A stretch of DNA of 64,000 nucleotides, taken from the NCBI RefSeq assembly GCF_963169125.1, contig NC_084796.1, positions 83,039,888-83,103,887 of the forward strand. The letters are read 5' to 3'. Of the stretch, positions 22,750 through 34,563 are shown piece by piece. This DNA is from Humulus lupulus (taxonomy: Eukaryota > Streptophyta > Magnoliopsida > Rosales > Cannabaceae). The translations under genes were made by a program, and so were the position numbers. The notes under the pieces were generated by a model that saw only the letters and a program-made list of their open reading frames with translations, made no database searches and was not told where the DNA came from. Position 1 is the stretch's first letter. Every line of letters starts with the position of its first letter.

Positions 22750-23374
22750 TGCCCATCCACTATCACATACCGCGGAGCTTAATAAAGTATTTTTCTTGCA
22801 TCTTTTCTATCGTCGGGTAGCCTTCCTGTTGTGAGGTATTCCATTATGGGAGTCATCCAGGTCAGTCTTGTGTCAATCATTTCAACTTCTACCATTTCTG
22901 TTACACTCAGATTCTTCAAGAACTCCACTGGCACTACAATCAATGTCTCAGCTTCTTTTGTTGTGGCAAGTCATGCCAAGTTGGCAGCATTTGAATTTTG
23001 CTTGCGAGGTTTCTGTTCAATAGAACTGTACTCAAATTCAGAAAATTCTCCCTTCACCTTAGCTAGGTAGGCCGCAATCTTAGTACCTCAAGCATGATAT
23101 TCTCCCAACACCTGATTAATCACGAGCTGAGAATCACTATAACATTGGACAACCTTCGCCTTGAGCTCCCCTTCCACTCTCACCCCAGCTAATAAGGCCT
23201 CATATTCATCTTATTGTTGGAAGCATCGAATCTGAATCTCAGAGCTGTATGAAATCGATGCCCTTCTAGGGAGATTAAGATGATCTCAGCTCCCGATCCA
23301 TTCTCGTTTGATGATCCATCGATGAAGATTTTTCGTAACTCTTGCACCGGTTCCTTCAAGAGCTCCTCTTGAAA
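22750..23374 (-). pseudogene. Tat element second RNase H (aRNH)
   Basis: Contains RKIFIDGSSNENGSGAEIIL and GHRFHTALRFRFDASNN, the hallmark of the extra archaeal-type RNase H that Tat elements gained between the ordinary RNase H and integrase. The open part is in 23434-23189. Beyond it a small shift breaks the usual NNEAEYEA motif, and the rest continues with stops. D of FIDG is present. Confidence 0.85.
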
Positions 23375-23904
23375 TCTAGTGCATCCAGCCATAAAATTAG
23401 CAAGGGTCAGGCTTTTGATTGAGGTATGTGGCACGTACCATATCTCAAACTGGCTAAGCTCGATAGCCCATTTTAAAATACATCCCGAGTATTCTGGTTT
23501 TTACAATACCTGCCTTAAAAGTTGGTTGGCCATGATGTTGATTGAATGAGACTGGAAAAATGGTTGGAGCTTCCTGGAAGCCAATATCAGACAGAATGCC
23601 AGCTTCTCTATCAGTGGGTATCATGACTTAGCTCCGAGAAGTCTCTTGCTTATATAATATACTAGTTTTTGAGCACGGTCTTCTTCTCGGACTAACACGA
23701 TATTGATTGCATTTCCTGTCACGGCCAAATAAAGGAACAGAGGTTCTCTAGACATAGGCTTAGATAACACTGGGGCTCGACCAGGTGCGTTTTTAGGTCG
23801 AGTAATGCCTGTTCGCACTCCTCAGTCCACACAAATTTTTAGTTTTTCCTAAGCAAGTTGTAGAATGGCAGACACTTGTCTGTAGATTTTGAAATAAAAC
23901 GATT
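23375..23904 (-). pseudogene. Tat element RNase H (first)
   Basis: The open part 23818-23621 includes LFLYLAVTGNAINIVLVREE and QKLVYYISKRLLGAKS, the RT-connected RNase H of Gypsy elements. A stop follows (TGA at 23621-23623) and the remainder, with IELSQFEIWY, is in the same region. It lies between RT and the second RNase H. Confidence 0.85.
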
Positions 23905-24640
23905 TCAAGCTGCCACCTTTCTAGTCAGGCCTTGAACTTCTTTACGCGACCTTGGCAAGGGAATTTCTAACAACGACTTGATTTTCTCAGGACTTGTCTG
24001 TATTCCCCTCGTGTTGTCTATGAAACCCAGAAATTTTCCAGATGCCACTCCGAGTGTGCACTTTTGAGGATTCAGCTTCATGTTATACCTCCTTATGATT
24101 CCAAAACATTCTTCTAGATTGAATACATGGTTATCGATAGTCTTTGATTTGACAAGCATATCATCGACATGGACTTCCATATTTCTCCAGATCTGATTAG
24201 CAAAAAATTTGTTGACTAAGTGTTGATATGTAGCTCTTGCATTCTTCAACCCGAAGGGTATGAGTTTATAACAATATATGTTATTTGGGGTCATGAAGCT
24301 AGTATGTTCCTGGTCCGTCGAATTCATCACGATTTGGTTATATCCAGAATACGCATCCATGAACGACATGAGCCTGACTTGAAAGTTGGCAGCTTTAAAT
24401 CGTTTTATTTCAAACTGTCGTGGAATCTACCAACTGATCAACCCTTTGTAGTGGAAAGCAATTCTTGGGACAAGCTTTGTTCAAGTCGGAGAAGTCAATG
24501 TAGGTCCTCCATTTCCCATTTGGCTTTCGAACCAACATAGGATTAGCGACCCAGATCGGGTATTTTGCTTCACGGATAAACCCATACTTTAGTAGTCGAG
24601 CTACTTCTTCCTCAAGAGCTTCAGCTCTTACTGTTCCCTA
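23905..24640 (-). pseudogene. Tat element reverse transcriptase
   Basis: The N-terminal part (24640-24370) shows WRTYIDFSDLNKACPKNCFP. The open part 24369-23905 has SFMDAYSGYNQI (motif A Asp), KLIPFGLKNARATYQHLVN and MEVHVDDMLVKS, with both catalytic Asps (D69, D70) intact and His in place of the usual Tyr. LNPQKCTLGVASGKFLGF follows. Stops and a shift separate the two halves. The catalytic core is better preserved than the rest of pol. Confidence 0.9.
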
Positions 24641-25245
24641 ACATCTCCATTTTTGGGATTTTGCAGGCATGTTCCTGTCCAAATTTAAAGTGTGCATGAT
24701 TACACTCGGGCTTAGTCCCACCATATCTTCATATGACCAGGAAAAAACGTCCAGATTCTCTTGTAAGAAATTGACCAGCTCCTTCTTCCTTTTATCATCT
24801 AGGTTCTTCCCAATCTTTATGACTCTCAAAGCATCTTTAGGGTCAATGTTTACTTCCTTGAGCTCCTCTATAGCTTGGAGTTCTGACTTATCTTCGCCCA
24901 TTCGTGGGTCAATGTCTTCACGTGGGGCGACATCACTATCCTCTGCTTGCTGAGGTTCTTCCGTCCCACAAGTAACTTCTACTTCCTGGGACTCCTCACC
25001 TCCGTCATTTATGACTATAGCTTCCTGCCCGGGTTGTGATTTTCCCTTCATAGAAATGCTATAGCATTCTTTGGCAGCGACCTGATCACCTCTGAGGTGC
25101 ATATTCCCGCAGCTGAGGGGAATTTTATTGCTAGGTGGCAGATAGAGGTTATGGCTTCAAATGGAATCAATGTAGGTTGGCCCAAAATCACATTGTATGC
25201 AGTTGGACAGTCGATTACCATGAACTCAAGTAGTTTGGAGACAGT
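24638..25245 (-). pseudogene. Tat element protease-RT linker
   Basis: A 154-codon open stretch (25102-24638) rich in Glu/Asp (REDIDPRMGEDKSELQAIEE), then KKELVNFLQENLDVFSWSYE and SPSVIMHTLNLDRNMPAKSQ. This acidic spacer and the 'FAWS..DM.G' block are standard before RT in Tat elements. It ends at a TAG just before the RT start. Confidence 0.8.
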
Positions 25246-25533
25246 TCATGAGCCTTCTCCCAATGTTACCACTAATTCAATTGTCTCGATGGCTATTGAC
25301 CCTTCACTAGAAAACACGTACAAAGTCATTGAGGTTGCCTTCAATTTTGTTACAGACAACCCCCTTTTTTCCAAGGTAAACCTAAAAAGTAGATTCACAG
25401 AACTCTCGTTATCTACTAGTGTCCTCCGGACCCTCCAGTTGGCAAGCTGGATGGTTATTACCAAGGGATCGTTATGTGGGAATTGGACATGGCTAGCATC
25501 CTCTTCTGTAAAAATGATTGGTTGTTTTTCCAA
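25246..25533 (-). pseudogene. Tat element aspartic protease
   Basis: Contains ITFTEEDA-like ITEEDA context (IIFTEEDASHVQFPHNDPLV) and the active site TLVDNESSVNLL, where Tat proteases have D-N-G-S. The Gly is Glu here (residue 43), next to the catalytic Asp41, which is likely to disable the flap/active-site loop. The open frame is 95 codons. Confidence 0.82.
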
Positions 25534-25536
25534 TCA

Positions 25537-27662
25537 TTATTGTTTTGATAATCGTTGTTCCAGAATGAACTCCACCCTGTTATGGGATTTCAGTTTGTTA
25601 ATGTACCTCTTCTGGGCCCCTCTACTCGTGGTTCGCTTGAGGATCGAAGGAGTATCGTCCTGGTTCGCTTGAGCTCCAGTTTGAATTACTGGAGCTTCGG
25701 GGACTGACGGAGGGTTTGGTCCAGCGGGCTGATTAGGGACCACCCAATTTCGAGCGTACTAGGCCAAAGGTCCTGCGCTAATGAGAGTTTCGATCTCATC
25801 CTTTAGCTGTCAATAGTCAAAAGTGTTATGACCGATATCATTATGGAATCGAGAGAACTTCGAAGGATCTCTCTTCGCCCTCTGGTTCTTCAACGACTCT
25901 GGATTCTTCCATAGAAGGCGAGCTCGGGCCAAGAATTCATACGTACTCTTAACTCCTTTCCTTTGGAGTTCTTGCAATAGGTCCCCCCCTCCCCCCCCCC
26001 GCCCCTGGACGAGGATTCTTGTCCTCAGTGCCATGAGCTTGGAGTTGTCATCAGTATCCCTAGCTCGTGCAACAACATTGGCATACTGACTTAGATATGC
26101 CTTCAACGTTTTGCCAGGTTGCTGCTTTACATTAGCCAATGAATCAGCCTCAACTCAAGCTGCTTGTGAAGCTCATAATGCTTTTTTGAACTCGGAGGAA
26201 AACTTCTTCCACAAGCTTATGGAATGTCTCTTGTACTACTTAAACCACTGCATGTTGGCCCGACCAGAGTTGCAGAGAATAAAATACACCTTAGATCGAG
26301 TCCAACATTGTGGGCCATCATCATGGTGTTAAACATTCCGAGGTGATCTGACAAATCTCCGTGTCCATCAAACTTTGACAAGTGTGGCATTCTGAAGCCT
26401 ACCGGATATGTGGCCTCCGCAATATTTGGAGCGAAAGGCTCGAGCTCATCCTCTAAGTTGCAATTGTCTTTATCTTATCCAGATAAAACCCTCTTCATTC
26501 GCTCTTCCATCAGAGCTAGCCTCTCGAGGGTCTTGTCTCTAGTCCCTATGTTACCTGGGGGCTGTTCAACAGCTCCCATCCTATAGTATGTGTTTGATGG
26601 GTTATTATCCCTCCAAGCTTGAGCTTGGTTTGGTGGGGCATTCCTAATATCACGTACTATGAACGAACCTCCCTCTTTTCCAGTGTAACTAACATCTTCA
26701 TTTCAAGCTGGATTCCCTCTTTGCGAATTCAGGCGATCATGCAAAATTGGGTTGCGACTCGAACCGAGGGCTTTGCGCTAAACCCAACTGATTTCTTAGG
26801 TCGCCCTCAGACCTACAACTACGACGAATTTTGGTCCAGTAACTCCCATTTGCGAAGCTTACAACTCGTGGTTGGTATTGGCAAATGGAGGAGGATTTCT
26901 CCTACTTTCTCCATTAGCTGGAATGTCTCGTGTAGGACGAGGTGGCGTTAAATGTCTTATAGGTGACGAGGGATGCCTTATTGGCAAGGCAATCCTTCTC
27001 CCATTAGGGGAAACTAGATTAGCCCGCCTTTGTTCTACCCCATTATTTCTAGCTCTCTGCGCCTGAAAATCCAATCGCAACGTAGGAGGGTTTGCTGGAA
27101 CATTTTGTCTCTTTGAGCCTGTCCCAGCCCCTCCTCGTGGATTGCCATAGGTATTCCTAGGTGCTTGTGAAGGAGGCACCGAACTTGGGGTTGTGGTTCT
27201 AACCGATCGACTGACATGCTGATAACCCCTATGGGGGCCACTGGGTTGAGCATTCTGGCGATCTTGCCCTGTACGCACAGAACTTGGGGTGGCAGTTCTG
27301 ACTAACCTACTTGGTGTGGATCAGTTATTCCTGTGCGACTAGTGAGGCCCAATATTCCTCTTTTCGACATTAACGTTGGTTGCATGAGGGGGTAACCAAG
27401 CCAATACCTCCTCAATTTTCTTGTTTGCCTTAGCAAGATGGCTTCTTAACTACATATTTTCCATCTCAACGGCAGTTAAGTAGTTTGGGTTTGGATTCAA
27501 TGGTAATGACACCGAACTCCAAGTGTCGTCGTGACCCGCCGATTGCTTTCCCGGACATTGCTAGACTTCAGGGCCATGCTTGTTTGAAACAGCGGTATGA
27601 TGGGCCTCCTACCCACCAGGCTGTTCTATTTCATTATCGTGCATTGAGCAGGTGAGCACCAT
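25537..27662 (-). pseudogene. Tat element gag (broken)
   Basis: The likely start is the ATG at 27662-27660 (MVLTCSMHDNEIEQPGG). A long Pro/Arg-rich head is open at 27278-26859 (contains TPPRPTRDIPANGESRRNPP). The capsid region near 26440-26140 has GHGDLSDHLGMFNTMM in a broken frame, then MANVKQQPGKTLKAYLSQYA (26139) and the Tat-type FSRFHNDIGHNT motif before 25810. The C-terminal part is open at 25743-25537. A C-run at 25983-26006 adds a Gly run (RGGGGGD). At least eight stops interrupt the frame. Confidence 0.85.
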
Positions 27663-27723
27663 GACGAGATTCGACTGGGATTTTGATAAAGTAATAATTT
27701 TTCTCTCAATGAAAACACCAAAC
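27663..27723 (-). other. Tat element leader with primer-site region
   Basis: Directly after the 5' LTR the minus strand reads GTTTGGTGTTTTCATTGAG. This 'TTTGGTG.TTTCATTGAGAG' leader is common in plant Tat-like elements, but no tRNA complement is assigned with confidence. The gag ATG follows within 62 bp, an unusually short leader. Confidence 0.5.
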
Positions 27724-28444
27724 TGTTGACGCAATTTTTCGCCAACAGTGTATTAAGAAATAATAAGGTAGATTAGTGCTTAATAAACCATAATGAAATA
27801 TAAATGATTTCACTCAAGAACACAGAACTTTTACATGGTTCAGTGGTTAAAATCAACCTAGTCCACGAGTCAATATTATTGCTATTTCTCCCTCTATTTT
27901 GGCAGAGTTTCTGTATGACAGAATAATGGTCCCCTTTCCTGTCCAATATTCCCAGTATTTATAAGGGAATTCCATGGACAGGTTTGGGTAACCGCATGAG
28001 TCAATCACACATTTATATAATTATTACATTTAATACAATTAATCTTCATTTATATTGGGATATGATCTGATCACAAGGTAAATGTACTCCTAATATCTAG
28101 GATATTAAATATGACAGCTTGGTCATAAAAATATGTATAAAGGGATCCCGAGTCTCTGGGGATCCACAAATATGTAATATACTAGTGCTACCACGAGCTG
28201 GATATCTCCTCCAAGCTTGTGCTTCAATAGCAGTTTTAATATTCTGAGCTCGCGCTTCAAAACCTTCGTGTCCGTAGCTTGGGTTAAACCCAGGACGCCT
28301 AACACCACGCGTGACCAATTGAAACTGAAGTTGTCTACGTGGATAATAAGCATATATCAATTCCTTGGTTACATCTCCTTATATTTATTTCCCAGCTGTA
28401 CCTGAGCTGAGTGAATGAACTCGGGCTAAAATTAGGGTACAACA
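27724..28444 (-). repeat. Tat element 5' LTR
   Basis: 721 bp, plus-strand ends TGTTGACGCAA and GGGTACAACA. The left end (27724) touches the leader, making this the 5' LTR for the minus-strand element. The duplication ATTAG follows at 28445. Confidence 0.95.
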
Positions 28445-28449
28445 ATTAG
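28445..28449 (+). repeat. Target-site duplication ATTAG (right)
   Basis: Matches 16155-16159. After it the Copia LTR resumes with 'gaataataaggtgata', as in the undisturbed copy at 41262. Confidence 0.92.
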
Positions 28450-28525
28450 GAATAATAAGGTGATAAAAAAAATCTCTATATATATGATATAGAAGAAGAA
28501 GAGAAAAAAAAAAGGTATACACAAG
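28450..28525 (+). repeat. Copia 5' LTR, piece 2
   Basis: 'gaataataaggtgataaaaa' through 'gaagaagaagag' to 'ggtatacacaag' matches 41262-41340. It ends at the second insertion, with ACAAG at 28521-28525 as one duplication copy. Confidence 0.88.
28521..28525 (+). repeat. Target-site duplication ACAAG (left)
   Basis: ACAAG before TGTAGTGCACC and again at 31905-31909 after CTTTACA. The intact Copia LTR copy has a single ACAAG at this point (near 41336). Confidence 0.9.
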
Positions 28526-29238
28526 TGTAGTGCACCAAAAATTTTTTTTAGATTATTTAAATTTTATGATTTATTTGATTTAAATGTTAAGTGTGATGAA
28601 TTGTTTTATTTAAGTGTTGTTATTTTATTTGGTTGATTATTTTTTTTATTTGATTGTTTATTATTTTATTTAATTGTTAGAATTGTTTGGTTAATTAATT
28701 TAATAAGTGAATAATTGTGTAACATGTTATTTTACTATTAGTGTTACATTTTAATTAAGTGTGACAATTGAGGTAATTATGTGAGCTATGGTGGAATGCA
28801 CTAAGGTGCATGATAGATAGTAATGCACCCTAGTGATTTAGTGTGTGCTAGTGCATGGTAGCATGGTACACATGTGTAGGTTTTCTACACACTTTATATT
28901 TCCTTATTTTAGATTTTATTTGAGTTAATTTATAAAAAAAAAGAAGAAAAGAAAAGGGAAATAGGGTGTTTGGGCGTGTGAACCTAGTGGGAAAGGAATT
29001 ATTTCTTTTAAGTAATAAAAATCAAAAATTGAAGACAATAGTTATTTTGGGGATAGGCATGTGATCATTTTTATTCCTTTATATCTATTATTATAAAAGA
29101 AAATAAAGAGAAATTAAGAGAAAATAAAATTGAAAAAGGAAACTTACCATTTTGTGTTGGTGAGGCTTTATGAGGGAATAATGATAAAGGGGAAAGGAAA
29201 GAGGAGAAGAGCCATTTGCTCTTGTGGCTGCCGTGACC

Positions 29239-29287
29239 TAGAGAGAGAGAGAGAGAGAGTGGCGTGTAGAGAGAGAGAGAGAGAGAG
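29239..29287. repeat. GA microsatellite
   Basis: Two runs of 'gagagagagagaga' separated by 'gtggcgtgta', inside the solo LTR. The plus-strand ORF over it (29130-29312), with Arg/Glu repeats, is a by-product. Confidence 0.9.
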
Positions 29288-31331
29288 GAAGAAAGAAAGA
29301 AGGAGAAGGTGAAGAGGAACCCATCTTAGAGTATGTTCTCTTGTTTGTATAATCTCTTTTTATTGATAATATGTCATTGCCTTGTTTTATTGTTGTGTGT
29401 GTTTGGGTTCTTTCTTCTCCTCATGGTGGTTTTCCAATAAAAACCCTAGGCTTGAACAAGGATGTGGAGTATGGGTATTGATCTTATTGTGTTCTTGATT
29501 TTACAATCAAGAGAGGTAATGGTCTTTTCTTAGCCTTTATATTGGTTTTGGTGGGTTGTCTATGAGGTTTTGATGATGATGTTAATGGTTGATTTTGGTA
29601 GGATTGGTGAATATGATTTGTATATTTTGAGAGTATGATTTGTTTTAAAAGGGTTGTGATGTTTATTTTGCTATGCATAAAAAAAATTGGTGATAATCTA
29701 TGAATGCATGCATGGAGATTTCGGCCTAGGCATACCTAAGTATGTTCTTGATATTTTTGTGTGATGTTGTGTGATTTTCAATATATTAGATCCATGTTTT
29801 AGGACCTATGTATTATGGGTAAGTTGATAATTGGCAATCTTGATATTTGGATCCATGAAATTTTGATAGGATGTATGTTATATTGAGAATGAATAAATTA
29901 TAAGATGCATGAAAATAATGATAGAAACATGTTAGGATAATATAAGCCATATGTGAATATGGTGCTTATGAATTACTATATGTTATTGTTATTGATAGTG
30001 TTTTGTTGGTTTTCATGGAATAGCAAAAAAATGGTTTTAAAAGAATTCATGTGAATATGTTGGTGATATTAGAAACATGCATATAATAAGAGTATGATGA
30101 GGTTTTGGACATGTATGATTTTATGTAATTTTTGGGATAAAAGTTGAGTTTCATGAGGAATTAAGCTTGCTGTTTTTTTTGTAAATAATTGGGAAAAAGT
30201 TGATAAAAAGATGATTTGCATGCATAAGTAATGTTCTTGATGTTATGTTAATTTTATGAAATTAAAAAGGGGATTTTAAGTCCCATTAAAATGATATTTT
30301 ACTCAATTATTTACCTATAGAATTTTTATTGAATTTTATAAAATATGAGCTTTTTAAATTGATTATGGTGATTTTTAATAATAAAAATAGTTGCTGGAAT
30401 TTTTGTAAGAAAATATAAAGTGAGTTTCACTAAAATGAATTGGATAAGTTTTTGGATTAAATTATTTTTCCTAAGTTATGGTAATATTGAAAAATGATAT
30501 TTTTAATGGTATAAATGCATATTTTGATAAGTTATGATTTTCCTTTATTTTGATTGAGAAAAATATTTAGATTCTATTTATTTGTGATTTTTAAAGAAAA
30601 TAAATGGTGGCTGAAAGTTTGTTTTAAAAGGGTTAAAAAATTTTATTTAAATTGTCACATATGGATTTTTGTTACATAAAACTAAGTCTTAAATAATTTA
30701 AATAAAAATATATTTTCCACACTTAAAAATATATTTTTCTCACCTCATTTATGTAACACAATGATAAAATTTATTTTTCTAAAGAAACATATTAAAAATA
30801 GGTATTTTAATTAAATCCAAGCTTTTTGGTAAATTCTTTGTAATTTGAGATTAATGAATGAAATTTATCACATATTTTATTTTTAAGCTAAAATAAAATA
30901 ATTTTATAGAATAAATAATGTTTTGAGAAATTTAATCAACTTAGAAATTTTAAGAAAAATAAAGCATGCAATATGTCTATTGATTTTAAAACAATAAAAG
31001 TAAGAAATGTAGAATTATCGTTTTTGAAAACGTCTTTATTACGCAATGTTCCCACGTATGCATGTTACATGCAAATCCACTTTTACGTCCAAAATTATGT
31101 TTAATATTCAACTATGTGGTTGTTATAAAACGATCATGCATGTAAAATGGGTAAAACGAGCATTATTCTTTTTGGCGATAATTGCATGTTTAGTGTAACT
31201 GTTATCATGAGTGCATGGCCCATGCACACATGAGTTGTAAGGAAGTTAGATAGATTCTATGATTTTATGCTATGAATGGTAAGACTGTTGTGTGAATAAA
31301 TTGTTATGAATTATGAATGCCTTAATGTGAT

Positions 31332-31447
31332 GATATGTCATGATTATGTTATGATATGATGATATGTTACGATTATGTTATGATATGATGATATGTTACG
31401 ATTATATTATGATATGATGATATGCTACGATTATGTTATGATATACC
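31332..31447. repeat. 29-bp tandem repeat, four copies
   Basis: 'gatatgttacgattatgtta' plus 'tgatatgat' repeats with starts at 31332, 31361, 31390 and 31419, exactly 29 bp apart, with one to three differences per unit. It lies in the 3' half of the solo LTR. Confidence 0.88.
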
Positions 31448-31904
31448 ATGATGTTTTAGATGAACGTTAGTGTTTGTATTTGTTGTATTCTTACTTACTT
31501 ATTTGTTTGTACTTCCTTACTGGGCTTTTAGCTCACCCCCTTACTTTCCTTCCAGGTAGCAAATAGGATTTCTCTATGGCACGCGTGGTGACGTGAGGAG
31601 TTCTTTCATCATGGGGTGTATGGCGTGGGGTAATCCTATGGACGAAAAAACGATCAACGTAGAACGCCAATTTAAATTATGTTTTGTTTTTAAAAGACTT
31701 TCCTAAACTATCAGTGGGACTCAGTTATTTAATTTTTGGTTTCTTTGAACTTTGCATAAAAACCTATGTTTTATTTTAAAACTTGTGGCGCCAACTTGCA
31801 TGGTTTTAAATTAGTCCCCCTTAGACTTTGATAATGAATGTTACTCTTTTATAAACTATGTTATGCGAATGTTTTGTAAATATTAGTTTAGGGCGTTCTT
31901 TACA

Positions 31905-31909
31905 ACAAG
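31905..31909 (+). repeat. Target-site duplication ACAAG (right)
   Basis: Second copy of ACAAG, directly after the solo LTR end. The Copia LTR resumes at 31910. Confidence 0.9.
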
Positions 31910-32484
31910 AGTTAAATACACAATGGAAATAACATATATAAAAAAAGACGCAACAATACGGAGGCAAGTCATAATAGTTCTTAGAGTTTTTGTCGAACAA
32001 AACTCTTTTTCTTCTTCATCTTTATTCTAGCCACTCTCAGACCATAATCCATGTTATCATGTGTTGAGAAATACTTATGATTCCTAAAATACAAACTCAT
32101 GTTCTCTATGTGCTCACACACATCTTGAGTTGTAGAGAACACTCCAGAAGATCGTGGTTTGAGTGCTCAAAGCTTTGGATAGGAAGATCGATAAAAATAC
32201 GAAAAGACTCAAGGACACTTGATAAGCTTCAAGAGGTAAAATTTTATGTTCTTGATTTTTTTTGTGTTTTGTGTTGTATATAATTGTATTGAATATTTAT
32301 ATATATATATATATTTGTTGCATGATTAATAGTATTGTATGATAGTGTTTATGGATAGTTTTATTGGCCATATAAATTGTTTATATGATTAATGAGATTT
32401 TTTTATTGTTGTTTCTCTTAATAAAACAACACAATGTGGCCACCAAGCAAAGTTTTCGTTGCGTGCTCTGAATGTTTTCCAACA
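31910..32484 (+). repeat. Copia 5' LTR, piece 3
   Basis: Runs parallel to 41341-41890 ('ccactctcagaccataatcc', 'gataggaagatcgataaaaa') and ends TTTTCCAACA. The ORF 32077-32283 here has a close copy at 41498-41704, but this only reflects LTR similarity. Confidence 0.9.
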
Positions 32485-32486
32485 AT

Positions 32487-32498
32487 TGGTACCAGAGC
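32487..32498 (+). other. Copia primer-binding site
   Basis: TGGTACCAGAGC, two bases after the LTR end. It differs by one base from the initiator tRNA-Met complement TGGTATCAGAGC. It fixes the element's plus orientation and the end of the 5' LTR. Confidence 0.88.
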
Positions 32499-34563
32499 AG
32501 GTCATTAATATATACATATTATTAATTATTATGTGGGGTTATATGCATTTTTATATTATATGTCATATATGATTGAATGGATGGATGTTTTATTTTCATG
32601 ATGATAGATTCTTAAGGGTTGTTTTTTATGATGCTTTTGGGTTTAGGAATTATTCTTAAAATTTTTAGATGAAATATGTCAACCATGTTGGGGCATAGGA
32701 ATTTTGTAATTTTTTTCTTAAAAATTATGGGTAAAAAATTCTTTTGTTACCCCGCGGCCAAGCCCCAAGCCCGAGCCTGAGCTGCTGCTTGTTGCCAACC
32801 CAGCGCCCCTACGCATTGCAACACCAACCCAGTCACGCACGCCCAGCCAGTTGTGCCCTTGCACCCATTCATGCCCCATGCGCGCTGCAGCCCGAGCCTA
32901 GCCGCACCCCTGCGTGCACCTCTCTACTGGCTAGTCGTGCCTCCTACGCACGCCAGCCGCGGGCCACCCCACTCTTAGACGAACCACCTGGTGCCACCGC
33001 CCCTTCCTACAACATAGGGATTGTTTCAAACAAACCCTAGTGTGTTATTACAATAATTAATTTTTTGATTATTCAGTTAATTAAAAATCATAAATTGAAT
33101 TAAAATGGCTTTAATTTGGAAATTTCTTGAAATGAAATAATGGTGATTATTTACCTTAATTAAAAATGTTCTAATTGTTATCTTCCATAATTAAAATTGT
33201 TTTAATGAAAATATCAAAAATTAAAATTATCTTGACTTATTATTTATTAAAATTAAATTGTTTAATTTTATTTTTTAATTTAATTACCCAAATTCAAATT
33301 GGGCCTCAGAAACTTTCGAGTGTTAAAATCCATTGTTTAATTATTTTAAAAGTTTGTTTGAAATAATTAAAAAGTTGTATAATTTAAAATGGATATGGAA
33401 AAGGGTGGCATTGGCTCAATAAGACTACATCTCAAGGTTCAAGATCAAAGTGTACATTATCAAGCCTTAGTTAGTCTACGTTACATTTTTCATGTATTTT
33501 TTTGCAAGTGTTGTAATTTTTTCTAGAAATACCCAAAAGTTACCATACCCGCTTTTATTTTATTTATTTATTATAAATGTTTGAATGTGATTAAAATGTT
33601 TAATATTTTGTTATGCATTATAACATGTCATTCATATACCCACACAGTCTCCAACTAGCATGCATTACATTCGTGTAGAAACATTCTATTAGGAACGTCC
33701 TATATTTTTGTTATATATTTATATGTAATAAATTTAGTCTTAAATAGTTAAATGGTAAATAAAAATTAAAGTTATTTAATTTGTTGTTTTAATGAAAAAT
33801 ATTTTATTAAAATAAAAATGATATTCTTTTAGTTAAAGGAAAATTAGAATTAAAATTAAGGGCACAATTTTGTTTTTGGTTTTGCTTAATTAGATTAATA
33901 AATAATAGAATATCATTTGGTAAAAATAATTAAATTTATTTTTACAACAAAATTAAAAAATATTGATTTTGTGAAAAACACACTTTTCCAAAATAGTTTT
34001 TGGGATAGGGAGTTATGATAATAAGTCCCATGGTCTTCATTATTTGTTGAACACCGAGAGCCATAGGAAGGGCCTCTTGTCACCTCCGTTTGCAGCCTCC
34101 CTAAGGAAAGGCTTCCGAATATATTTATTTTATTTCAAGGTTGAACATCTCTTATGAGAATATAATTAGTTATGTATTTCAAGTTTGACTGACCCTAAGG
34201 CACACTCTTGAGTTAAGTCATTGAATGAAAATAATGGGTTACACTCCAAAGGTGTATCTAAGCCTTCGAGCACGACTAGTGCATCTTGACCATACTAGCG
34301 GTAGTTTATAAGTCAAAAGAGAAAAATATGTTTTTATGTTTTCACTTATGAAATTGAGATTTGTCTCAAAATTAATTTGGGGTTAGTCTGACGTACCCTA
34401 AGGCGGTTCATTAACTTTTAAAATTAATTTATCGTTGATTAGTATATATTTTTATGTGTTTTTAGATGTTGCATTCAGACATCATATTTACTTTTCCAAA
34501 TAAATTCTGATATTTATTATATGTTTTAAGTCATTATATTTTATTTATTTATTTCCAGCAACA
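32499..34563 (+). other. Copia leader region
   Basis: About 2 kb between the PBS and the first gag-like ORF. It is AT-rich apart from a GC-rich block at 32744-33040 described separately. No coding motif is recognised in the rest. Confidence 0.5.
32744..33040 (+). other. GC-rich Pro/Ala/Cys block in Copia leader
   Basis: Strong local GC rise inside AT-rich sequence. The plus frame is open for 98 codons with low-complexity text (many Pro, Ala, Ser, Cys; for example APSPSLSCCLLPTQRPYALQ). No family is recognised and composition alone could keep the frame open. It could be a structured leader element or captured sequence rather than a gene. Confidence 0.35.

Larger units (their letters stand above)
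16160..28444 (-). mobile_element. Tat-type Ty3/Gypsy element, near complete (12,285 bp)
   Basis: Flanked by ATTAG duplications and two 721-bp LTRs. On the minus strand the order from the right is 5' LTR, gag, protease, RT, RNase H, a second RNase H, integrase, a tandem-repeat spacer, a plus-strand antisense gene, polypurine tract and 3' LTR. The dual RNase H and antisense ORF are Tat-lineage traits. A by-eye count gives roughly 65-70 differences between the LTRs (about 9-10%), so it is not recent. All ORFs are interrupted. Confidence 0.95.
28526..31904 (+). repeat. Solo LTR, 3,379 bp
   Basis: Begins TGTAGTGCACC, ends GGGCGTTCTTTACA, has no internal coding domain and is flanked by ACAAG duplications. 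These are the marks of a solo LTR left by recombination between two LTRs of one element. It is very AT-rich. A 3' segment (31490-31690) with 'ttactgggcttttagctcac' resembles the matching place in Tekay-type LTRs (37085, 53505), so a Gypsy origin is likely. The plus orientation is inferred from that segment. Confidence 0.9.

Noticed and set aside
29130..29312. ORF with Arg/Glu repeats
   Set aside because: Produced by the GA microsatellite in a solo LTR.
31332..31447. CRISPR-like regular repeat
   Set aside because: Units are directly adjacent with no unique spacers, in a plant LTR. Ordinary tandem repeat.
32077..32283. ORF with a near copy at 41498-41704
   Set aside because: Same reason: both lie in the Copia LTRs.
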